This document shows positions 35,620-43,291 of a DNA stretch of 64,000 nucleotides, piece by piece. Each line of letters starts with the position of its first letter. Positions within the stretch are counted from its first letter, which is position 1. The stretch lies in assembly GCA_947624325.1 (NCBI GenBank), contig CANQJT010000001.1, positions 372,001 through 436,000 on the forward strand, given 5' to 3'. Source of the DNA: Candidatus Gastranaerophilales bacterium (lineage in GTDB: Bacteria; Cyanobacteriota; Vampirovibrionia; Gastranaerophilales; Gastranaerophilaceae). The translations under genes were made by a program, and so were the position numbers. A model generated the notes under the pieces. The model was not told the DNA's origin. It searched no databases and was given only the letters and a program-made list of their open reading frames with translations.

Positions 35620-36837
35620 ATGAAAAAATTCCTTTTAATTGTAACTATTTTGGTTGTCATTACGGGGTTTTTAATACCAAAAACCAATACAAAAGAGGCT
35701 GCCGTCAAATTTTCATCATGGGGCTCTCAAAGTGAAACTCAAATATTAAAGGAATTAATTAATAATTTTGAAAAAGAAACAGACATAAAAATTGATTTTA
35801 TTCATATTCCACAGAATTACTTTCAAAAAATACATTTACTGTTTGCTTCAAAACTTGAACCTGATGTTATTTTTATAAATAATCATTTTGTTAAAATGTA
35901 CATAAAAGCAAATTTACTTGAAGATTTAACCCCGTATTTTAAAGATGAAATAAATTCATTTTATCCCGAAGCAATAAAATGTTTTGAAGAAGAAGGCAAA
36001 TTATATGCAATTCCGAGAGATATATCGAATCTGGTAATTTTTATTAATAAAGATATCTTTAAAGAACACGGAATTAATCCTAAAATCAAACTTAGAAATA
36101 TTGAAGAATTAAAAGACTTGGCATTAAAGCTCACAACAAAAGAATATTATGGCATTAATACGGAAGAAGATACATTGTTTTGGCTTGATTTTTTAGCATC
36201 AAACGGTGGGGGAGCGCTGTCAGATGACGGCAAAACTTTAATAATTAACAATAAAAACAGCATAGAAGCATTAAATATGTATGCCGACTTTTCAAATAAG
36301 TATCATATAGCACCAACCAAAGCTCAAATAGGAAGTATGACAACCGCTCAAATGTTTATAAACAAAAAACTTGCAATGTATATTGGCGGAAGATGGATGG
36401 TGCCTAAGTTTAGAGAAACAATTAATTTCAATTGGGATATTATAGAATTTCCTTCAAGCGAACAAAATAAAACATATATTGATGCATCAGGCTGGGCATT
36501 AGCTAAAAATTCAAGGAGCAAAGAAAATGCGATTAAGTTTATAAAATATATATCCTCGCCAAAATCTATAGAAAAGCTTACAAAAAGCGGATTGATAATT
36601 CCTGCGGATAAAAATGAAGCTCAAAAATATATTCTTAACGAACAAAAAAACAGCCCGAAAAATTCACAAATATTTTTAAGCTCAATAAAAAACTCAAAGC
36701 CGACCCCTACAAATGAAAAATATGAAACAATTAATGATATACTAAAAGAAAAATCACAAAGTGTTTTAAACGGAACAATAAAAGCTGAAAAAGCTTTTAA
36801 TGATAAAACAATACATGAGCTTGAGAACTTATTATAA
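35620..36837 (+). CDS. Family 1 extracellular solute-binding protein
   Basis: A 405-residue protein with an N-terminal membrane anchor or signal sequence (about 1-20) and no lipobox Cys. The body matches ABC sugar-binding proteins: VKFSSWGSQSE, LEPDVIFINNHF, LYAIPRDISNLVIFINKDIF, MFINKKLAMYIGGRWM and YIDASGWALAKNS. Such proteins bind sugars or glycerol-phosphate derivatives for ABC importers. No ABC permease or ATPase is adjacent. Instead it is placed directly before a purine-type permease, with the stop touching the next start. Confidence 0.85.
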   Translation: MKKFLLIVTILVVITGFLIPKTNTKEAAVKFSSWGSQSETQILKELINNFEKETDIKIDFIHIPQNYFQKIHLLFASKLEPDVIFINNHFVKMYIKANLLEDLTPYFKDEINSFYPEAIKCFEEEGKLYAIPRDISNLVIFINKDIFKEHGINPKIKLRNIEELKDLALKLTTKEYYGINTEEDTLFWLDFLASNGGGALSDDGKTLIINNKNSIEALNMYADFSNKYHIAPTKAQIGSMTTAQMFINKKLAMYIGGRWMVPKFRETINFNWDIIEFPSSEQNKTYIDASGWALAKNSRSKENAIKFIKYISSPKSIEKLTKSGLIIPADKNEAQKYILNEQKNSPKNSQIFLSSIKNSKPTPTNEKYETINDILKEKSQSVLNGTIKAEKAFNDKTIHELENLL

Positions 36838-38124
36838 ATGGATTATATTGAAAAAATATTTAAACTTAAAGAAAATAATACAAATATAAAAACTGAATTA
36901 ACCGCAGGATTAACGACATTTTTTACAATGTCATACTTATTTGTATTAAGTCCTAAAATACTTGAATTTGCAGGGCTTAATTTTGAAATAACCCTTTGTG
37001 TTACATGCATTTTGGTGTTTGTCGGCAGTCTGTTCATGGGCTTATTTGCAAATAAACCGTATGCCGTAGCACCATTTCTTGGTGAAACAGCTTTTCTTGC
37101 TTATGTAATAGCACCGCAATATTCAATAAAAGGATGCTTCACTGCTATACTTATTTGTGGAATTTTGTTATTTTTAATGACAATATTTCGATTAAGGACA
37201 TATATTATTAGTCAAATTCCGGAATCAATAAAACTGGCATTTTGTACAGGACTCGGACTGTTTTTTATATTTATAGCACTTAAAGACATGGGGATTGTCA
37301 GATTTACAACTAATCAAACACCGCTTGAAATCGGCGATTTAACCTCACTACCCGTTTTATTGGGAATTTTAAGTTTTATACTTCTTTTAAAGCTTGTAAA
37401 TAAGGGGTTAAAGTCCGCCGTCTTAATAACCGTAGTTATAACCACCATATCTGCTGTTTTAATCGGTGCCGCACATCTGCCGGATAAGATATTTTCTCTT
37501 CCTCAAAATATTAATCCTTCATTATTTCAAATAGATTTTTCACTGCTATGTAAAAAAAGTTTTATCCCTATATTATTTGTAATTTTTTTAATTGTAAACA
37601 TAGACACATCAGGCGCATTAATATCACTCAACTTGAAAAGTGAAAAAGAAAACAATAAAGATGATTTACAAAAGCCGATGATTGTTGATTCTTTAATGGT
37701 AATACTTGCTCCAATTATCGGAACAACAACTCCGGGAGCTTATATTGATTCAATGACAGGAATAAGTGCAGGAGGAAGAACAGGACTTACGGCAATTACC
37801 GTCGGAGTTTTATTTATTTCGGGAATATTTCTTGCACCCGTAATTTCAATAATTCCGCCTTGTGCATATGCTCCTGTGCTTTTATATGTAGGAATATTAA
37901 TGACAACGGTCATTTCTAAAATTGATTTTAATGATATTACAGAGTATGGCCCTGTTATTTTTATTATTTGTACAATGATTTTTACATATAATATCGGAGC
38001 AGGAATTATTGCAGGATTTGCTGTTTATCCGTTTATAAAACTCGTATGCGGACAAAAAAATAAGACAAACATTACTTTATGGATTCTGTCTGTCTTATCT
38101 TTATTATATTATATAATATATTAA
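36838..38124 (+). CDS. NCS2-type purine (adenine/guanine/hypoxanthine) permease
   Basis: A 428-residue polytopic inner-membrane protein with about 12-14 helices. LTAGLTTFFTMSYLFVLSP, GLFANKPYAVAPFLGE and IIGTTTPGAYIDSMTGISAG with GGRTGLTA are the AzgA/PbuG signatures. These transporters take up nucleobases by proton symport. Its start follows the solute-binding gene stop with no gap. Confidence 0.93.
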   Translation: MDYIEKIFKLKENNTNIKTELTAGLTTFFTMSYLFVLSPKILEFAGLNFEITLCVTCILVFVGSLFMGLFANKPYAVAPFLGETAFLAYVIAPQYSIKGCFTAILICGILLFLMTIFRLRTYIISQIPESIKLAFCTGLGLFFIFIALKDMGIVRFTTNQTPLEIGDLTSLPVLLGILSFILLLKLVNKGLKSAVLITVVITTISAVLIGAAHLPDKIFSLPQNINPSLFQIDFSLLCKKSFIPILFVIFLIVNIDTSGALISLNLKSEKENNKDDLQKPMIVDSLMVILAPIIGTTTPGAYIDSMTGISAGGRTGLTAITVGVLFISGIFLAPVISIIPPCAYAPVLLYVGILMTTVISKIDFNDITEYGPVIFIICTMIFTYNIGAGIIAGFAVYPFIKLVCGQKNKTNITLWILSVLSLLYYIIY

Positions 38125-38373
38125 TTTTACGATTTCTGCGATTTAGTATTTGGCAATGTTAAAAGTGGGACACTTAATTATATTGATTAAACATTTAATA
38201 ATACAAATGTAGAAAATTTTTTTCTTCTGTTTATAAACTTTAGCAATGATTTCATATTATTACCTCTTGTATATATATAAAGTATATAAAATAAAAATAA
38301 TTGCTATTTACATTAAGATATGTTAAGCACAATAAAATGATATAATATTATAAATAAATATAGGAGTATAAGC
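38125..38373 (+). promoter_or_regulatory. Intergenic region with a TATAAT -10 box for the 38374 gene
   Basis: A 249-base AT-rich interval. TATAAT at 38341-38346 lies 28 bases before the ATG at 38374 and precedes TAGGAG; a clear -35 box is missing. GTGGGACAC near 38167 caught attention but has no partner. I see no gene in the rest. Confidence 0.4.
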
Positions 38374-38988
38374 ATGAAAAGAATATTAATCAGTATAATT
38401 ACATTATTATTAATGATACCTCAAATGGCAGGAGCAGAAGTAATACCGCATAAGGTATATGCAGCAGCATCTAAAGCAATAGACGGCAGTACTTTAACAA
38501 AAAACTGTAATCTTACATTCAAGGCAATAAACAATTATAAGATATCAGATAAAATAATAATCGAAAAAAATGCTGACGTAACAGTAAAAGTAATCGGATA
38601 TGTTGAGCCTAAAAGAGGGAAAAGAAACGGATATCTTAAAATTCAGCTGATATCTTATACAATACCTTCTATAAATAAAATTGAATATACCGAAAGAATA
38701 TATGAAGGCAGTTTAAGACCTTCAACGAAAAAAGATTTTAAAGAACTTGCAGAAACAACGGGGGTTTCTGCCGCAGGACACATATTAAAAATACCCGGAT
38801 TTTCACAAGCCATTGCAGTATCAAAAGGTTTAATTAAACCTAATGAGGATCAAACAAGACTTCAATCCGCAGGAAAAAATTTATATGAAAGCACACCTCT
38901 AACTTACATTGAAAAGGGTAAAGATTTCAACATTGAAGAAGACGGAATAGTTGTAATAAGCATTAAAGATTACAGTGAAAATGAATAA
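38374..38988 (+). CDS. Secreted unknown protein with beta domain (204 residues)
   Basis: A signal peptide covers 1-20 (ISIITLLLMIPQMAGA). The mature protein has a beta-rich segment (KIIIEKNADVTVKVIGYVEP then NGYLKIQLISYTIPSIN) that resembles the post-SLH segment of the SLH protein at 18927-20957 (FPAGSKVYGKVLEVVRP then AIKLSFETIKNGKCK). The C-terminal part ends in a polar acidic tail. Function unknown. It overlaps the next gene by 8 bases, so the two are coupled. Confidence 0.68.
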   Translation: MKRILISIITLLLMIPQMAGAEVIPHKVYAAASKAIDGSTLTKNCNLTFKAINNYKISDKIIIEKNADVTVKVIGYVEPKRGKRNGYLKIQLISYTIPSINKIEYTERIYEGSLRPSTKKDFKELAETTGVSAAGHILKIPGFSQAIAVSKGLIKPNEDQTRLQSAGKNLYESTPLTYIEKGKDFNIEEDGIVVISIKDYSENE

Positions 38989-40477
38989 AACTTTATTTAT
39001 TATTACTCTATTCATAATGTGTATAGGGTTATGTGCATTAAACTGCACTCCCGATATTGATATATGGGCAAGGCTGATTGCAGGCGGATATATTTGTGAA
39101 AATCTTGCAATACCGAAAACAGATTTTTTATCATACTCGCCAACCCACATATGGTACGATCATGAATGGGGTGCAAGTGTAATTTTTTATATTATATTTA
39201 AATATTTTGGCAGTTCAGGTTTAATTATACTAAAAGGATTATTAGTATTTACCGCATTATTTATATGTTATAAAACAATAGATTTACGAAAACCAAAAAC
39301 GACTGTCAGTTATAATATTTTATATTATTCAATTATGTTTTTGGCTATAAATAGAAGTCTTGGTGCTGTTATAAGATGTTTATTATTTACCTATATATTC
39401 TTTGCATTGTATTTATATATACTTGAACGGTCAAGGCAGAATAAAAATAAATCTCTTATCTTTTTACCTGTTATAATGATGTTTTGGTGTAATATTCACG
39501 GAGGCTTTATAAGCGGATTAGGCTTAATTTTATTGTATTGTTTGGGTGAATTATTAAATAAACGAAGTATAAAAAAATATTTATATGCATTAATTGGTTG
39601 TTTAGCCGTATTATTTATAAATCCTTACGGAATAGAGTATGTAAAATTCCTGTTTAGTGCCGCACTAATGAAAAGAGAATATATAACAGAATGGCAAAGC
39701 CCTTTCATATATAAAAATTTAACTCTGTACATTATTTATAAATTAATATTAATATTTGTAACTATAACAACGTTATTTAAACTAATCAAAAACAAAATAT
39801 CTTTAAAAGAAATTGATATAACAAAAATTTTAATTATTTTAGTAACAATGTGTTTGTCAATAAAGAGTTTAAGGCATATTCCGTTTTTCATAATATGCGC
39901 CGGAGTATTTTTATATGATGATTTTTATTCAATATTTAAATTAAATACTAATAAAACATTTAATCTATTAAAAAATGTCATAATATATTTTTTAATCATA
40001 GCTATAAGTTTTCCTCTTTTTATCTCAAAGAAGGAAATTAAAATAACAGAAACAAAATATCCGAGATTTGCAATAGAATTTATAAAAATCAATAATCTTA
40101 AAGGTAATCTGTTTATAAATTTTGATTGGGGAAGTTATGCCGAATATAAATTATATCCAAACAATAAAATAGTTATGGATGGAAGATATGAAGAAGTATA
40201 TTATCCGGATTTAATGGATAAATTAAAAAATTTCCATTTAGTTGAGAATGATTGGTATAAGGTGATAAGAGAGCATCCTGCAGATGTAATGGTGCTTGAA
40301 AAGAAATATCCTGTTTTTAACAAAATCCTTAACCATCCCGATTGGGAGTTAGTATTTGACAATAACTTATCAGGAGTATTTGTTCCAAAAAAGAAACTGA
40401 AGGATAAATACATTTATCCTCCGGCTTCTGATAACCATTATAATGATAATCTTTTTAAAACAGATATAAAATACTAA
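38981..40477 (+). CDS. Polytopic membrane protein, GT-C-like
   Basis: A 498-residue protein with about 10 membrane helices. The ATG at 38981 is chosen over a GTG 6 bases earlier. The start carries CTPDIDIWARLIAGGYI and WYDHEWGASVIFYIIFKYFG, a conserved pattern (DxDIWxxLxxGxxI ... WxxHEWxS) of uncharacterised membrane proteins that resemble GT-C glycosyltransferases. The C-terminal soluble part is NLFINFDWGSYAEYKLYP and MDGRYEEVY. A role in transferring lipid-linked sugars is plausible but unproven. The stop overlaps that of the convergent 883-residue gene by 4 bases. Confidence 0.78.
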   Translation: MNKTLFIITLFIMCIGLCALNCTPDIDIWARLIAGGYICENLAIPKTDFLSYSPTHIWYDHEWGASVIFYIIFKYFGSSGLIILKGLLVFTALFICYKTIDLRKPKTTVSYNILYYSIMFLAINRSLGAVIRCLLFTYIFFALYLYILERSRQNKNKSLIFLPVIMMFWCNIHGGFISGLGLILLYCLGELLNKRSIKKYLYALIGCLAVLFINPYGIEYVKFLFSAALMKREYITEWQSPFIYKNLTLYIIYKLILIFVTITTLFKLIKNKISLKEIDITKILIILVTMCLSIKSLRHIPFFIICAGVFLYDDFYSIFKLNTNKTFNLLKNVIIYFLIIAISFPLFISKKEIKITETKYPRFAIEFIKINNLKGNLFINFDWGSYAEYKLYPNNKIVMDGRYEEVYYPDLMDKLKNFHLVENDWYKVIREHPADVMVLEKKYPVFNKILNHPDWELVFDNNLSGVFVPKKKLKDKYIYPPASDNHYNDNLFKTDIKY

Positions 40478-43125
40478 TCATATTTCTTTTTAATTCTGTC
40501 AAACCACGAAGGATTGAACAAATAATCAGCATCTATATCTTTACGCATAGAACCTTTTGAACTTGGAAATTCCTTTGATTCAATATATTTATTATATTGA
40601 TTAATAATCTTTTGAATTGCGGTATCAGACAAACCTTTTTCTTTATCAAATATGTAATTTAAAAAGTCTTGCTGGGTTCCGCTTTGGACATAAGTTGCAC
40701 TATACACTTCAACGGCAAGCATTTTTATCGCATCTTCGTTACCGTTATTTGCGGCCTCAACTAATTTACTTGCAACAAGTTCTTCTGCTTTCTTCTGTTG
40801 CATATACGGTGACGCCCAAGAGAGTTCTTTTTCAAGCATAGACACTAAACCGAGTTTTTTATTGCCCGAGTTTGGACTATCAGCAAACAGACCGTATTTA
40901 TTCTCAAAAATCACCATCAATTTAGTAAATTGGTCAGCAGTAAGCGAAGAATTTAACACATCTGCAATAGATGCTTCATCCGTCTGATCGGAATTAATAT
41001 TTCCGTTACCGTTATAATCCATAGCTCTAAATAAATCATCAGCCAAACCTTCAAGCATTTTATCTTCTGTTTCAGCTGTTTTAACATCACTTGAATCAGA
41101 TTCAGGTTGTTCAGGATTTGTTTGCGGAATATCTTCATATTTTTTCCTGATTCTGGAGAACCAAACGGCATCACCTTCACCGTCTTTTTCTATATCTTTA
41201 CGCATTGAGCCGACAGTATTTGGGAATACATCTGCATCAATATATGCATCGTATTCATTTATTATTTTTTGGATTACCTCATCAGAAACACCGTCTGCGC
41301 TGTTAAATATAGTATCCAGAAAATCTTGCTGGGTTCCTGTTTGTCCTCTTGTTGCGCCATATACTTCAAGAGCAATTACTTTAATCGCATTTTCATTTCC
41401 GGAATTAGCTGCACTTATTAGTCGATCTGCAAGTTTTTCTTCTGCTTTCTTTTGGCTTATTTTTGAAGAAGCCCAAGAAAGTTCTTTTTCAAATATAGTA
41501 ACAAGGGACAATTTTTTATTTCCTGCATTATTTTTATCTGCAAGCAAACCATGTTCTTGTTCAAAATATAAAATCATATCGGCAAAATCGTCATCAGATA
41601 TTGAATCATCATTCAATATATCTTTTATAACAGCTTCATCTGTACCGTCACTGTCACTTATACTGCCATCGTTGTCAAAATCAACGGCATTAAATAATTC
41701 GTCAGCCATATCGGCTAATTTTTTTTCTACTTCTATTTTAGGTACAGAATTGCCTTCCGTTTGCTGAGTTTCATCAGGTTTTGTTTCTTCAGATTCAGGC
41801 TGAGTTTTTTCTTCTTCGTTTTCGGAAACTTCTTCATCGTCTGAGTAATTTTTTGTAATTCTGCTAAACCAAGCAGGTTCTTTAGAATAATCAGCATCTA
41901 CATCCTTGCTCATAGAACCTTTTGAATCAGGGAATGCATTTTTATTACTTGCTAAGACATAATAATGTTGATTCATTTTGTCAATTACAAAATCTGCAAC
42001 ACCCATTTCACTATCAAATACAGTATCAAGGAATTTTTCCTGAGTACCAACTTGTCCTGCAGTTGCGCCATATACTTCAATACTTAATAAGAAAGCGGCA
42101 TCTTCATCACCTGCATTTGCTGCACGAATTAATCTGTTAGCAAAATCCGTTTCGGCTTTATCTTCGGTTTTACCTGAAAGTTCTTTAGCAAGTAGTGTTG
42201 ACAAAGTTTTCTTTCCGTTCCATTTAGTATTATCATTAAGAGCAAATAATCCGTAAGTATTTTCAAAATAAACAACCATATCTACGAATTCTTCATCAGT
42301 TAAATTTGCCGCATTTAAGATGTCATCAATAGTTTTTTCATCTGTACCGTCGTTATCAATAACTCCGTTATTATTGTTATCCATTGCAAGCCATAATTCA
42401 TGGGCAACTGATTTTAAATTATCCGGTACATTTTGAGGATCAGATGCAGCGGAGTATGAATTTACGGGGTCTGTTGTAATATTTGCAGGTTTTTGTTCAT
42501 CTTCTTCATTTTCTACAGGAGCTGTACTTGGGTCTGTTGCATCAGTAGCTGTACCCGGATCTGTAGTACTTGTGGTTGAACTTGGATCTGTTGTACTTGT
42601 GGTGGAACTTGGATCAGTAGTACCGGTAGTTGAATTTGGATCTGTTGTATCAGAGGTTGAAGTTGAACCGGACGCAGAAGATGAATTTCCATTATCACCG
42701 GCACCTTGAGTTGCACCGCTATTATTATCCAGAGAGCCATTAACAGTTCCGGAACTAACTGAATATGCTTTTACAACCTGCCACATTTTAAAATCGGTAA
42801 TTTCACCATTTGAATTTGCAAAAACCGATAATTCATCATGAGATAAATTACCGTCGCCATCCGTATCTAAAATACCATATAATAAGTCGACCTGATTAGA
42901 ATTGACTTCATCGGAAGCATTATCACAAGCAGTAGCAAATAAAGAAGTAAAAGCATTTTTATCCATATTTGTATCTTGAGTAAGTGTAAATATAGATGTT
43001 ATTGCTTTACCTCTGTTATATAATTCAACGGCTATTTCAGCCAGTTCGCTTTTAACTGATTCTGATGTATAGTCTGAATTATTAACAAGAAAGTTATTCA
43101 CTGAATTTGAAAAATTCGAACTCAT
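40474..43125 (-). CDS. Large EF-hand and annexin-like repeat protein (883 residues)
   Basis: An acidic protein with no signal peptide. An N-terminal region holds a canonical EF-hand loop (DTDGDGNLSHDE, 87-98). A Thr/Asp/Pro linker has TTDPxST repeats (160-200). Then come three homologous units at about 235-428, 465-663 and 688-883. Each unit begins with an EF-like acidic loop (AMDNNNNGVIDNDGTDE, VDFDNDGSISDSDGTDE, AMDYNGNGNINSDQTDE). It continues as AELxxKELS-type helices and ends in an annexin-like repeat (EVYGATxGQxGTQxxFLDTIF, then a Tyr, then GSMxKDIxxD). The third unit is nearly a copy of the second. Probably binds calcium; partner or target unknown. Not in any named family that I recognise. 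Confidence 0.75.
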   Translation of the reverse strand: MSSNFSNSVNNFLVNNSDYTSESVKSELAEIAVELYNRGKAITSIFTLTQDTNMDKNAFTSLFATACDNASDEVNSNQVDLLYGILDTDGDGNLSHDELSVFANSNGEITDFKMWQVVKAYSVSSGTVNGSLDNNSGATQGAGDNGNSSSASGSTSTSDTTDPNSTTGTTDPSSTTSTTDPSSTTSTTDPGTATDATDPSTAPVENEEDEQKPANITTDPVNSYSAASDPQNVPDNLKSVAHELWLAMDNNNNGVIDNDGTDEKTIDDILNAANLTDEEFVDMVVYFENTYGLFALNDNTKWNGKKTLSTLLAKELSGKTEDKAETDFANRLIRAANAGDEDAAFLLSIEVYGATAGQVGTQEKFLDTVFDSEMGVADFVIDKMNQHYYVLASNKNAFPDSKGSMSKDVDADYSKEPAWFSRITKNYSDDEEVSENEEEKTQPESEETKPDETQQTEGNSVPKIEVEKKLADMADELFNAVDFDNDGSISDSDGTDEAVIKDILNDDSISDDDFADMILYFEQEHGLLADKNNAGNKKLSLVTIFEKELSWASSKISQKKAEEKLADRLISAANSGNENAIKVIALEVYGATRGQTGTQQDFLDTIFNSADGVSDEVIQKIINEYDAYIDADVFPNTVGSMRKDIEKDGEGDAVWFSRIRKKYEDIPQTNPEQPESDSSDVKTAETEDKMLEGLADDLFRAMDYNGNGNINSDQTDEASIADVLNSSLTADQFTKLMVIFENKYGLFADSPNSGNKKLGLVSMLEKELSWASPYMQQKKAEELVASKLVEAANNGNEDAIKMLAVEVYSATYVQSGTQQDFLNYIFDKEKGLSDTAIQKIINQYNKYIESKEFPSSKGSMRKDIDADYLFNPSWFDRIKKKYD
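42526..42648 (-). repeat. In-frame TTDP-type tandem repeat
   Basis: About five copies of a degenerate 27-30-base unit encoding TTDPxSTTxT, forming a flexible linker in the 883-residue protein (residues 160-200). Copies two and three are nearly identical. Confidence 0.8.
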
Positions 43126-43239
43126 AAGACACTCCTTTATTATACTTTACTACTATATATGTAATATCGGCTTTTCTCATATGTGACTTTAATTTTAACT
43201 CCTTTTTAGTCTTGTATCGTTTACATTTTGTAATATTTT

Positions 43240-43282
43240 TTATTTCGGGTAATACTCTAAATTAGACTATTACCCGAAATAA
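43240..43282. other. Perfect 15-base inverted repeat between the two giant genes
   Basis: TTATTTCGGGTAATA (43240-43254) and TATTACCCGAAATAA (43268-43282) with a 13-base loop, 10 bases after the stop of the 1030-residue gene. A T run does not follow on the minus strand, so it is a poor intrinsic terminator. It may be a 3'-end processing hairpin or an operator for the downstream gene. Confidence 0.6.
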
Positions 43283-43291
43283 CATATTTTA

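Noticed and set aside
38150-38185. Possible insertion-sequence remnant around GTGGGACAC
   Set aside because: No matching inverted end, no transposase fragment and no target duplication could be seen.
42526-42648. Possible CRISPR-like array
   Set aside because: The repeats are in frame within a coding region and have no unique spacers.
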